From the NCBI RefSeq assembly GCF_040544555.1, contig NZ_JBEPKD010000012.1, positions 1-64,000 on the forward strand: 64,000 nt of DNA. The letters run 5' to 3'. Positions 56,466-64,000 of this stretch are shown piece after piece; position 1 is the first letter of the stretch; every line of letters starts with the position of its first letter. Origin of the DNA: Halalkalibacter oceani (GTDB lineage Bacteria; Bacillota; Bacilli; Bacillales; Bacillaceae_D). The position numbers and the translations under genes are program-made. The notes below the pieces were generated by a model, which was given only the letters and a program-made list of their open reading frames with translations, was not told where the DNA came from and searched no databases.

Positions 56466-57662
56466 CTACAAAAGCTCGGAAACGAGCGTCGCTACTTTTT
56501 CTTTTCCTTTATGGAGCAAGGAGCGCTGCTCATAAGCTGCGAGCGTCATTCGCTCGGAAATTGAGATGTCATATTCCAATTCGCTAAGGACAATTTGGAC
56601 AAACGCTTTGTCATACACAAGGCAGTTGATTTCATGGTTAATATGAAAGCTTCGTTTATCGAAATTGGCCGTGCCGACATCGCACATTTGCTCATCGATC
56701 ACAAGCGCCTTGGCATGGAAGAAGCCGCGGTAATACTGATAAATGTCAATGCCGGCTTCAAGCAGTGACCGAAAATACGGAAAGGCCGCTTCCTTCACGA
56801 GAGGGTGATCCGCTTTTTTCGGCAGAATGATGCGAATGTCAACCCCTCTTTCGGCGGCGGAAATCAATTCCTGCTGAAGCCGGCGGCCCGGGATGTAATA
56901 GGGCGTGCCGATAATAATCGAGCTTTTCGCCTGACGGATTAAAGCAATAAACGTTTCCTCCAGGTAGGAGCCGTCCGTTGGCAAAATCCGCAGCGGATGA
57001 CGGCCCTGATCAAGTACAGGATACAAAGCCGGCTCCGTGATGTACAGTTGCTTTGCCGTCGTCCAATCCTGTAAAAACTGCTCCTGCAAATCCTGGACGC
57101 CATCTCCTTTTAACCTCAGGTGAAAATCCCTCCACAATCCAAACTTCGCACTTCTCCCTAAATATTCATCACCGACGTTAAAGCCGCCAATATAGCCCGT
57201 CTCTCCATCAATAATGACGATTTTTCGATGGTTGCGTCGATTTAACGTAAAAAAAAGAAACGGAAGCTGGGGAGGATGGGAATAAGCGAAATGGATCCCG
57301 GCTTTTTTCATTTTCTTTTTTTGCGAGCGCGATAATTTACAGCCGAAGCGGTCGACTAAAATCCGGACAGTCACGCCTTCCTTTGCTTTGTCCTCCAATA
57401 AATCAAGCAGCTGAGCGCCAATATGATCGCCGCGGAAAATATAAAAGAGCAGGTGGATATGGTGTTTCGCCTGCTTAACATCTTGAAACAGCTTTAAAAA
57501 AAACGTCTCTCCGTCCCCGAGCAGTCCGACTTCCCCGTAACGGGTTTTTTGGGTGTGACGGGTTGCCTCTCGGCGCTGCTTCCGCATCCCGGCGCGGAAA
57601 TCATAGCGTAGCCAGACGATGATGATAACGAGCAAGAGGACAAACAGTAGGCTGCCATTCAT
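56466..57662 (-). CDS. Cardiolipin synthase (phospholipase D superfamily, YwjE type)
   Basis: This 398-residue membrane enzyme has one N-terminal membrane helix (SLLFVLLLVIIIVWLRY) and two HKD motifs: NHRKIVIIDGETGYIGG and HAKALVIDEQMCDVGTANFDKRSF. It joins two phosphatidylglycerol molecules to cardiolipin and glycerol. A single N-terminal helix instead of two fits YwjE (ClsB). The start at 57662 (MNGSLLF) follows TAAGGAGGG by about 12 bases; an in-frame ATG at 57734 adds 24 non-conserved residues. Divergent from fadF, the ywjE/ywjF arrangement of B. subtilis. Confidence 0.93.
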   Translation of the reverse strand: MNGSLLFVLLLVIIIVWLRYDFRAGMRKQRREATRHTQKTRYGEVGLLGDGETFFLKLFQDVKQAKHHIHLLFYIFRGDHIGAQLLDLLEDKAKEGVTVRILVDRFGCKLSRSQKKKMKKAGIHFAYSHPPQLPFLFFTLNRRNHRKIVIIDGETGYIGGFNVGDEYLGRSAKFGLWRDFHLRLKGDGVQDLQEQFLQDWTTAKQLYITEPALYPVLDQGRHPLRILPTDGSYLEETFIALIRQAKSSIIIGTPYYIPGRRLQQELISAAERGVDIRIILPKKADHPLVKEAAFPYFRSLLEAGIDIYQYYRGFFHAKALVIDEQMCDVGTANFDKRSFHINHEINCLVYDKAFVQIVLSELEYDISISERMTLAAYEQRSLLHKGKEKVATLVSELL

Positions 57663-57782
57663 TTGGAAAATGTCCCTCCTTACACAAAGTCCAGCGGTCA
57701 ATCCTGTTGGTAACAGGAGAAGTTCTGGCGTCAATTTGTTAATAGTTTGCCCCGACGTTCAAGAAAAAATGAAAAGTTTTGT

Positions 57783-57800
57783 CGACTGAATGCTCATTCA
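57783..57800 (+). promoter_or_regulatory. FadR-type operator upstream of fadF
   Basis: CGACTGAATGCTCATTCA matches the B. subtilis FadR consensus TGAATGAMTANTCATTCA at all but three positions, with a perfect right half. The -10 TATACT at 57814-57819 follows, so binding would block the promoter. Acyl-CoA would relieve repression, as in B. subtilis. Confidence 0.7.
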
Positions 57801-57940
57801 GTTAAAAATATGCTATACTGAAAGAAACAATTTGCTATTTAATTGGGAAAATACAAAAAATTGGGGTGGTTCGGAGTAAGGCCGCTACGCTATACGCATG
57901 TCCTGTTCGTTTAGATGGTCAGGTGAAAGGAGAGAGTTTT

Positions 57941-60025
57941 ATGGAAGCGCTAACATTGATTCACCGTCTTGCATTTCTATTGCTGACAGCTTATGCCGTC
58001 TATTTGTTTGTCTCCCTCGTTCTTACTAGATACCACTACATCAAGCTCGGGAAAAAAGCCGAATTCTCCCACTCCATCGAAGAGCGGTTCCGCGCGATTT
58101 GGGTGAACGTGTTTGGCCAGAAGAAGCTGTTAAAGGATAAAAAAAGCGGGATGATTCACCTGATGTTTTTTTACGGGTTTTTGCTCGTACAATTTGGAGC
58201 GATTGATCTGATTTGGAAAGGGCTTGCTGTCGGCAGCCATCTGCCGCTCGGCTCGTTTTATCCTGTCTTTACCCTCTTTCAGGAGATCGTTGTTTTCATC
58301 ATTCTCGTGGCGGTCGTCTGGGCATTTCACCGCCGCTATATTGAAAAGCTCGTCCGCCTGAAGCGAGGCTGGAAAGCCGGCCTTGTGCTGCTATTTATCG
58401 GCGGGCTGATGGTCTCTAAGCTAGTAGCGAAGGCGATGGAAATAATCTGGATCGGCAAACCGCTCAGCGGATTTGAACCGATTGCCTCCGGACTGGCGGC
58501 CGTATTTTCCTTCGTTCCACCGGCAGCCGCAAGCGGACTTTTCTTTCTGTTCTGGTGGGTTCACCTGCTCATTTTGCTCTCGTTTTTGGTCTATGTGCCG
58601 CAGTCGAAGCACGCTCATCTGCTGGCCGCACCGGTCAACGTCTTTCTCGGCCGGACGCATCCGGTCGGGCAGCTCGCCTCGATCAATTTCGAGGATGAAA
58701 GTCAGGAAGTGTTTGGCGTTCAAAAGATTGAAGACTTCAACCAAAAACAGCTCGTTGATCTCTATGCCTGTGTCGAGTGCGGGCGCTGTACGAATATGTG
58801 TCCGGCGACCGGAACGGGAAAGCTGCTTTCACCGATGGACCTGATTGTGAAAATGCGCGATCATCTGACCGAGAAAGGGGCGGCGATTACGTCGCGCTCC
58901 CCGTGGCTGCCGGCCTTTGCCTTCAGCGGCACACGGGCCAATCAGCTTGCCGGGGCCGGGGAAGCGGCTGCCGGCTATGATGTGAGCCTGATCGGCGATG
59001 TGATCACAGAGGAAGAGATCTGGGCCTGTACGACGTGCCGCAATTGTGAGGATCAATGTCCGGTGATGAATGAGCATGTTGATAAAATTATCGATCTGCG
59101 CCGGTATTTAGTGCTGACGGAAGGGAAGCTTGACGCCGATGCACAGCGGGCGATGACGAATATCGAGCGGCAGGGAAACCCGTGGGGCATCAGCCGCAAG
59201 GATCGTGAAAAATGGCGTGAAGGACGCGAGGATATTAGCGTTCCGACCGTCAAGGAGGTTGAAAAGGCGGGAGAGGAATTTGAGTATCTGCTCTTTGCCG
59301 GCTCGATGGGTTCATTTGATAAACGGAGCCAAAAAATTGCCCAATCGCTCGCAAAGGTGCTCAATGAGGCCGGAGTCCGTTTTGCGATTATCGGCAACAA
59401 GGAAAAGAATTCCGGTGATACGCCGCGCCGTCTCGGCAATGAGTTTCTCTTTCAGGAGCTGGCAACGGCGAATATTGCCCTGTTTCAAAAGCACGGTGTC
59501 CGTAAAATTGTGACGATTGATCCGCATGCCTATAACAGCTTTAAACATGAATACCCGGAATTCGGTCTTGACGATGTCGAAGTGTACCACCATACGGAAT
59601 TGCTGGCAAAGCTGATTCAGGAAGGACGCCTTCAGCCAAAGTATGAGGTGAAGGAAACCGTCGTCTATCATGACTCCTGTTATTTAGGGCGCTATAACGA
59701 GGTTTACGAGCCGCCGCGCGAGATTTTAAAGGCGATCCCGGGGATTACGCTGACGGAGATGAGGCGGAATCGGGAAAATGGGATGTGCTGCGGCGCCGGT
59801 GGCGGCATGATGTGGATGGAAGAGGATGTCGGCCAGCGGATTAATGTCGCGCGAACCGAGCAGGCGCTTGAAGTGGAGCCGACGGTGATTGGCAGCGGCT
59901 GTCCGTATTGCTTGACAATGCTCAGCGATGGCACGAAAGCCAAAGAGGTCGAGGAGCACGTTCAGACGCTGGACATTGTGGAAATTTTGGAGAAATCGCT
60001 TTTTGAAGAAAAGAATGCAGGCTAA
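57941..60025 (+). CDS. fadF: Membrane-bound iron-sulfur oxidoreductase FadF (YwjF)
   Basis: This 694-residue protein has a membrane domain (about 1-240, five or six helices, NarI-like), a ferredoxin-type segment with two 4Fe-4S motifs (CVECGRCTNMCP and CTTCRNCEDQCP), and a C-terminal pair of CCG domains (HDSCYLGRYNEVYEPPREIL; NGMCCGAGGGMMW). It probably passes electrons from acyl-CoA dehydrogenase, through electron-transfer flavoprotein, to quinone during beta-oxidation. The genes after it are beta-oxidation enzymes. ATG 57941 follows AAAGGAGAG; an in-frame start at 57866 has no ribosome-binding site. First gene of a FadR-boxed operon. Confidence 0.93.
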   Translation: MEALTLIHRLAFLLLTAYAVYLFVSLVLTRYHYIKLGKKAEFSHSIEERFRAIWVNVFGQKKLLKDKKSGMIHLMFFYGFLLVQFGAIDLIWKGLAVGSHLPLGSFYPVFTLFQEIVVFIILVAVVWAFHRRYIEKLVRLKRGWKAGLVLLFIGGLMVSKLVAKAMEIIWIGKPLSGFEPIASGLAAVFSFVPPAAASGLFFLFWWVHLLILLSFLVYVPQSKHAHLLAAPVNVFLGRTHPVGQLASINFEDESQEVFGVQKIEDFNQKQLVDLYACVECGRCTNMCPATGTGKLLSPMDLIVKMRDHLTEKGAAITSRSPWLPAFAFSGTRANQLAGAGEAAAGYDVSLIGDVITEEEIWACTTCRNCEDQCPVMNEHVDKIIDLRRYLVLTEGKLDADAQRAMTNIERQGNPWGISRKDREKWREGREDISVPTVKEVEKAGEEFEYLLFAGSMGSFDKRSQKIAQSLAKVLNEAGVRFAIIGNKEKNSGDTPRRLGNEFLFQELATANIALFQKHGVRKIVTIDPHAYNSFKHEYPEFGLDDVEVYHHTELLAKLIQEGRLQPKYEVKETVVYHDSCYLGRYNEVYEPPREILKAIPGITLTEMRRNRENGMCCGAGGGMMWMEEDVGQRINVARTEQALEVEPTVIGSGCPYCLTMLSDGTKAKEVEEHVQTLDIVEILEKSLFEEKNAG

Positions 60026-60079
60026 AACAAGGCTCATTTGCTTCGGCTAATAGGTGAAGCAGATGCCAGGTGGACAAAA

Positions 60080-60097
60080 TGAGTGAGCGTTCGCTCG
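60080..60097 (+). promoter_or_regulatory. Degenerate FadR-like palindrome upstream of the thiolase gene
   Basis: TGAGTGAGCGTTCGCTCG contains GAGCG-TT-CGCTC and aligns to the FadR consensus with only transition changes, so it may be a weaker or diverged TetR-family site. It lies 25 bases before the thiolase start. Confidence 0.42.
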
Positions 60098-60121
60098 ACA
60101 AAGATGGAAGGGGAGATTTCG

Positions 60122-61300
60122 ATGAGAACGGTAATTGTCAGCGGGGCAAGAACGCCCTTTGCGAAATTCGGCGGGGCGTTGCGGAACTTCAGTGCAGGAG
60201 AGCTGGGAGGTGTGGCGCTGCGAGCCGCTTTGGAGCGGGGCGGCTGGTCGGCCGAAGAGGTCGATGAAGTGATGATCGGCAATGTGCTTCAGGCGGGACA
60301 GGGGCAGCTGCCATCAAGACAGGCGGCACATCAGGCGGGACTGCCGTGGAATGTACAAACGGAAACGATTAATAAAGTCTGTGCTTCGGGGATGCGCAGC
60401 GTAATGACGGCCGATCAGCGGATTCGTTTAGGAGAAGCAGGGGTCATTCTTGCCGGCGGAATGGAATCAATGAGCAACGCACCGTATTATGTGGAAAAAG
60501 CGCGCTGGGGCGTCCGGATGGGCAACAGTGAGCTTGTCGACGGCATGGTATATGACGGGCTGACCTGCTCATTCACAAATGTTCATATGGGAACGTACGG
60601 GAATAAAGTCGCCGCGGAGTTAAAGCTGTCGCGTCAGGAGCAGGATAAATGGGCGCTGCGAAGCCAGGAGCGGGCCGCGGAGGCGATTAAGGCCGGCCGG
60701 CTCGGGGAAGAAATAACGCCGGTTGCAGTACCGCAGCGTAAAGGTGAGCCGCTGTTGTTTGCGCAGGATGAAGCTCCGCGGCAAAGCTCACTCGAGCAAC
60801 TCGCGGCGCTCCGCCCGGTTTTCGGCAGCGAAGGAACGATTACGGCCGGCAATGCGCCGGGCGTCAATGACGGAGCGGTGGCGCTTTTGCTAATGTCGGA
60901 GGAACGCGCGAAGCTGGAAGGGAAACTCCCGCTCGCGACGATCGAAGCGCATACGGCATTGGCTGTGGCTCCGGAGGATTTTCCGAAGACGCCGGGCCTC
61001 GTCATTAATAAGCTGCTGGAGAAAACGAACTATCAGGCGGATGATATTGATTTGTTTGAAATTAATGAAGCATTTGCCGCCGTGGCGCTGGCGAGTATGC
61101 AGATCGCTCAGCTCGATGAAGACAAAATCAATGTCAATGGCGGGGCGGTAGCGCTTGGGCATCCGATCGGGGCAAGCGGAGCCCGGATTATTTTGACATT
61201 GGCCTATGAGCTGAAGCGGCGGGGCGGCGGATTAGGAATCGCGGCAATTTGCAGTGGCGGCGGGCAGGGCGACGCGCTGTTGCTGAGCGTTGAAGGATGA
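60122..61300 (+). CDS. Acetyl-CoA acyltransferase/acetyltransferase (thiolase)
   Basis: This 392-residue thiolase has nucleophile Cys in NKVCASGMRSVM (near residue 88), His in NVNGGAVALGHPIGASGARI and the second Cys in AICSGGGQGDALL. It either cleaves 3-ketoacyl-CoA in beta-oxidation or condenses acetyl-CoA; next to fadF and acyl-CoA dehydrogenases the degradative direction is likelier, although pairing with a 3-hydroxybutyryl-CoA dehydrogenase-like gene also occurs in biosynthesis. ATG 60122 follows GGAAGGGGAG; an upstream ATG at 60083 overlaps the operator-like palindrome. Confidence 0.94.
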   Translation: MRTVIVSGARTPFAKFGGALRNFSAGELGGVALRAALERGGWSAEEVDEVMIGNVLQAGQGQLPSRQAAHQAGLPWNVQTETINKVCASGMRSVMTADQRIRLGEAGVILAGGMESMSNAPYYVEKARWGVRMGNSELVDGMVYDGLTCSFTNVHMGTYGNKVAAELKLSRQEQDKWALRSQERAAEAIKAGRLGEEITPVAVPQRKGEPLLFAQDEAPRQSSLEQLAALRPVFGSEGTITAGNAPGVNDGAVALLLMSEERAKLEGKLPLATIEAHTALAVAPEDFPKTPGLVINKLLEKTNYQADDIDLFEINEAFAAVALASMQIAQLDEDKINVNGGAVALGHPIGASGARIILTLAYELKRRGGGLGIAAICSGGGQGDALLLSVEG

Positions 61301-61318
61301 ATTGAAGGAGGAATGGAA

Positions 61319-62173
61319 ATGAAGATCAAAAGCGTAATGGTCGTTGGAGCTGGACAGATGGGAGCGGGGATTGCCCAGGTTCATGCACAGGCAGGCTTTG
61401 ACGTCGTCCTGCACGATTTGGACGATGACAGCCTGAACCGCGGCATGGCAGGCATTCGAAAAAATGTCTCACGTCAGGTTGAAAAAGGCCGGTTGACAGC
61501 CGAAGAGATGGAAGCGGGCATCGCCAGGATCACGCCGTCGACCGCTTTGGAGCAAGCGGCCGGTGCGGATATCATAATCGAAGCAATCGTGGAAAATATG
61601 GCAAGCAAAACGGCGCTGTTTGCCGAGCTTGACCATCTCGCTCCGCCGCATACGATTTTAGCCTCAAATACATCCTCCTTGCCGATTACAGAAATCGCGG
61701 CGGCAACGAAACGGCCGGAAAAGGTAGTCGGAATGCATTTTATGAATCCGGTGCCGGTAATGAAGCTCGTCGAAATTATTCGCGGACTGGCCACCGATGA
61801 TGACGTGTATGAAACGGTGGCCGAGCTTGCCGGCCGGCTGCAGAAAACAGCGGTGGAAGTCAATGACTTTCCGGGATTTGTCTCTAACCGGGTGTTGATG
61901 CCGATGATTAATGAAGCGATCTATACCGTTTACGAAGGGGTAGCCTCACCGGAAGCGGTCGATGAAGTAATGAAGCTCGGGATGAATCATCCGATGGGCC
62001 CGCTTACGTTAGCTGATTTTATCGGCCTCGATACTTGTCTGTTTATTATGGAAACGCTGCATGAAGGCTTCGGCGACGATAAATATCGTCCGTGCCCGTT
62101 ATTGCGCAAATATGTGAAGGCCGGCTGGCTCGGTAAGAAAGCAGGCCGGGGCTTCTACATCTACGAAAGCTGA
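61319..62173 (+). CDS. 3-hydroxyacyl-CoA (3-hydroxybutyryl-CoA) dehydrogenase
   Basis: This 284-residue enzyme has an N-terminal Rossmann fold (VMVVGAGQMGAGIAQVHAQAG), DIIIEAIVENMASKTALFAELD, the catalytic-His motif VVGMHFMNPVPVMKLVEII and the C-terminal helical dimer domain (NDFPGFVSNRVLMPMINEAI). It oxidises 3-hydroxyacyl-CoA with NAD. ATG 61319 has AAGGAGG seven bases upstream; the in-frame ATG at 61313 would be only one base from it. It follows the thiolase by 18 bases. Confidence 0.94.
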   Translation: MKIKSVMVVGAGQMGAGIAQVHAQAGFDVVLHDLDDDSLNRGMAGIRKNVSRQVEKGRLTAEEMEAGIARITPSTALEQAAGADIIIEAIVENMASKTALFAELDHLAPPHTILASNTSSLPITEIAAATKRPEKVVGMHFMNPVPVMKLVEIIRGLATDDDVYETVAELAGRLQKTAVEVNDFPGFVSNRVLMPMINEAIYTVYEGVASPEAVDEVMKLGMNHPMGPLTLADFIGLDTCLFIMETLHEGFGDDKYRPCPLLRKYVKAGWLGKKAGRGFYIYES

Positions 62174-62185
62174 GGAGGGGAAGAG

Positions 62186-63328
62186 ATGAATTTACGGTTT
62201 AGCGAAGAGCAGGACATGATGCGGAAAATGGTTCGCGACTTTGCGGAAGAGCAAATTACCCCTTTTATTGAAGAGATGGAAGCCAATCAAACATTTCCGC
62301 GCCACATCGTCGGGAAGATGGGTGAACTTGGGCTAATGGGTATTCCGATTCCGGAGGAGCTGGGTGGAGCGGGAATGGATTTCACCTCTTATATCATCGC
62401 CATTCATGAATTATCAAAGGTAAGCGCGGCGGTCGGTGTCATTCTTTCGGTCCACACTTCCGTCGGGACGAATCCGATTCTTTTCTTCGGAACAGAGGAG
62501 CAAAAGCAGCGCTACGTGCCGAAGCTGGCAAGCGGACAATATTTGGGAGCCTTTGCGCTAACCGAACCGAGTGCCGGCTCCGATGCGGCGGCGCTGAAAA
62601 CGACGGCGGTGAAGGACGGGAGCGTGTACCGGCTAAACGGCTCGAAGTCATTTATTACGAATGGCGGGGAAGCCGATTCCTATATCGTCTTTGCGTCAAC
62701 GGCACCGGAGAAAGGAGCGAGAGGAATTTCCGCTTTTATTGTGGAGAAACATACACCTGGCTTTATGATCGGAAAAAAAGAGCAAAAAATGGGTCTGAAC
62801 GGCTCCCATACGACAGAACTCATTTTCGAAGACGCCCGTATCCCGCAGGAAAACTTGCTCGGAGCCGAGGGGGAAGGCTTTAAAATCGCCCTCGCCAACC
62901 TTAATCATGGCCGGATCGGGATCGCCGCCCAGGCATTGGGAATCGCTGAAGCCGCTTTTGCAGCAGCAAGTCGCTATGCGAAGGAGCGGAAACAGTTTGG
63001 CAAGGCGATCGGCCGGCAGCAGGCCGTCGGCTTCAAGCTCGCTGAAATGGCGACGAAGATCGAAGCGGCGAGACTGTTGACCTACCGGGCAGCCGTGCTA
63101 ACCGATCAAGGACGGCCCTGTGGGCAGGAGGCTTCGATGGCGAAGCTCTTTGCCTCACGCACGGCAGTTGAGGTGGCAATTGAAGCGGTGCAAGTGTTTG
63201 GCGGCTATGGGTATACAAAGGATTATCCGGTTGAACGCTACTTTCGCGACGCAAAAGTGTGCGAAATCTATGAGGGCACGAGCGAGATTCAAAGAGTCGT
63301 CATTAGCAAACAGCTGTTAGCAGACTAG
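62186..63328 (+). CDS. Acyl-CoA dehydrogenase (first copy)
   Basis: This 380-residue flavoenzyme has the family signatures LGAFALTEPSAGSDAAALKTTA and QVFGGYGYTKDYPVERYFRDAKVCEIYEGTSEIQRVVI, the latter holding the catalytic Glu (YEGTSE). It introduces the alpha-beta double bond in short- to medium-chain acyl-CoA. ATG 62186 follows GAGGGGAAGAG. Twelve bases separate it from hbd and eleven from a second copy, so the genes are one operon. Confidence 0.95.
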   Translation: MNLRFSEEQDMMRKMVRDFAEEQITPFIEEMEANQTFPRHIVGKMGELGLMGIPIPEELGGAGMDFTSYIIAIHELSKVSAAVGVILSVHTSVGTNPILFFGTEEQKQRYVPKLASGQYLGAFALTEPSAGSDAAALKTTAVKDGSVYRLNGSKSFITNGGEADSYIVFASTAPEKGARGISAFIVEKHTPGFMIGKKEQKMGLNGSHTTELIFEDARIPQENLLGAEGEGFKIALANLNHGRIGIAAQALGIAEAAFAAASRYAKERKQFGKAIGRQQAVGFKLAEMATKIEAARLLTYRAAVLTDQGRPCGQEASMAKLFASRTAVEVAIEAVQVFGGYGYTKDYPVERYFRDAKVCEIYEGTSEIQRVVISKQLLAD

Positions 63329-63339
63329 GGGGGAGAAGG

Positions 63340-64000
63340 ATGAATTTTTTACTGACGGATGAGCAGGAGATGATTCGGAAGATGGTGCGTGATTTCGCTG
63401 AAAAGGAAATTGCACCAACAGCGGCTGAACGCGACGAAGAGGAACGGTTTGACCGGTCTCATTTTGAAAAGATGGCGGCTCTCGGTCTCACCGGAATACC
63501 GTGGCCTGAGGAATATGGCGGGATCGGGGCAGATTATGTCAGCTATGTGATCGCCGTTGAAGAGCTGTCGCGTGTCTGTGCGTCGACAGGAGTGACATTG
63601 TCAGCCCATCTTTCGCTTGCGAGCTGGCCGATTTACAAATTCGGCACGGAAGAACAGAAGCAGACCTATTTGCGCGCCTTGGCGGAAGGAACGAAAATCG
63701 GCGCTTACGGCTTAACGGAACCTGGCTCCGGCTCGGATGCCGCCGCGATGAAAACAACAGCCGTCGAAGAAGAGGATGGATATGTGCTGAACGGGTCGAA
63801 GATTTTTATTACAAATGGCGGTGTCGCCGATCTGTATATTATCTTCGCCCTGACCGACCCGGAGCAGCGTCATAAAGGGGTGAGCGCCTTTATCGTCGAA
63901 GCGGATACACCGGGCTTCTCCGTCGGCAAAAAGGAGAAAAAGCTCGGCATCCGCTCATCGCCGACAACGGAAATCATTTTTGAAAATTGTCGTGTTCCGA
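63340..64000 (+). CDS. Acyl-CoA dehydrogenase (second copy), truncated by the window end
   Basis: The first 220 residues of a second acyl-CoA dehydrogenase: MNFLLTDEQEMIRKMVRDF, IGAYGLTEPGSGSDAAAMKTTA and FIVEADTPGFSVGKKEKKLGIRSSPTTE. The frame is open at 64000 and the C-terminal domain lies beyond. It is a diverged tandem paralog of the gene at 62186 (GIRSS where copy 1 has GLNGS), so acyl-chain specificity probably differs. ATG 63340 follows GGGGGGAG. Confidence 0.93.
   Translation, partial: MNFLLTDEQEMIRKMVRDFAEKEIAPTAAERDEEERFDRSHFEKMAALGLTGIPWPEEYGGIGADYVSYVIAVEELSRVCASTGVTLSAHLSLASWPIYKFGTEEQKQTYLRALAEGTKIGAYGLTEPGSGSDAAAMKTTAVEEEDGYVLNGSKIFITNGGVADLYIIFALTDPEQRHKGVSAFIVEADTPGFSVGKKEKKLGIRSSPTTEIIFENCRVP

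Noticed and set aside
1..64000. CRISPR arrays, tRNA and rRNA genes
   Set aside because: I saw no direct-repeat/spacer pattern, cloverleaf sequence or rRNA segment on either strand; the only tandem repeat is the 113-114 bp unit at 54921-55175.

Overview
The window reads as a chromosomal segment of an endospore-forming member of the Bacillaceae. The evidence is a backbone in the same relative order as the Bacillus subtilis ywd-ywf-ywg-ywh-ywi-ywj region (order recalled, not searched): pdxK, ung, ywdI, ywdK, gerQ, hemQ, pta, lipL, ywfO, ywgA, ywhB, ywhD, pbpG, speE, speB, ywiB, argS, cls (ywjE) and fadF (ywjF). Strong GGAGG ribosome-binding sites, several TTG and GTG starts, the spore genes gerQ and cwlJ, and boxes resembling CcpA, TnrA and FadR sites fit this. 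I do not assign a genus.

Blocks absent from that recalled backbone interrupt it. (1) 1-95: the 3' end (domains V/VI) of a group II intron, abutting rarD. (2) 2.5-14.9 kb: a chemoreceptor, then a carbon-acid catabolic island with two DctPQM TRAP transporters, a GntR/FadR-type regulator and three enolase-superfamily (mandelate racemase-like) enzymes; each transporter promoter carries a catabolite-repression (cre) site. (3) 15.7-26.0 kb: a LysR regulator divergent from an RraA/CHA-aldolase-like protein, a PrpF-like isomerase, a LarA-like nickel racemase, a tripartite tricarboxylate transporter (TctC, A, B), an AtuA-like protein with its DUF4387 partner, and an AbrB-type membrane protein. (4) 26.2-29.6 kb: a TnrA/GlnR-boxed ammonium transporter followed by a GlnD-like nucleotidyltransferase, a DEDDh exonuclease and a short GlnR-like regulator without the C-terminal sensor tail. 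(5) 39.8-46.9 kb: a DctB-like sensor kinase and an NtrC-type sigma-54 response regulator next to a sigma-54 promoter driving a TAXI-type TRAP system (binding protein, DUF1850 lipoprotein, fused permease).

The right part is mostly housekeeping: the cwlJ-gerQ germination pair, hemQ, pta, lipL, a dicarboxylate/glutamate symporter, ywfO-ywgA, the class A penicillin-binding protein, spermidine synthase and agmatinase, and ywiB-argS. It ends in a cardiolipin synthase divergent from a fatty-acid oxidation operon (fadF, thiolase, 3-hydroxyacyl-CoA dehydrogenase, two acyl-CoA dehydrogenases, the last cut by the window end), with FadR-like boxes.

Together the accessory blocks describe an organism that scavenges organic acids with four binding-protein-dependent secondary transporters. 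The most promising undescribed systems are the LarA/PrpF/RraA/AtuA/TTT cluster, the Amt-nucleotidyltransferase-exonuclease-GlnR-like module, and the sigma-54 two-component control of TAXI uptake. Non-coding structure includes a 113-114 bp tandem repeat after the DUF456 gene, a family of look-alike terminator hairpins, and stem-loops beside every transporter binding-protein gene.
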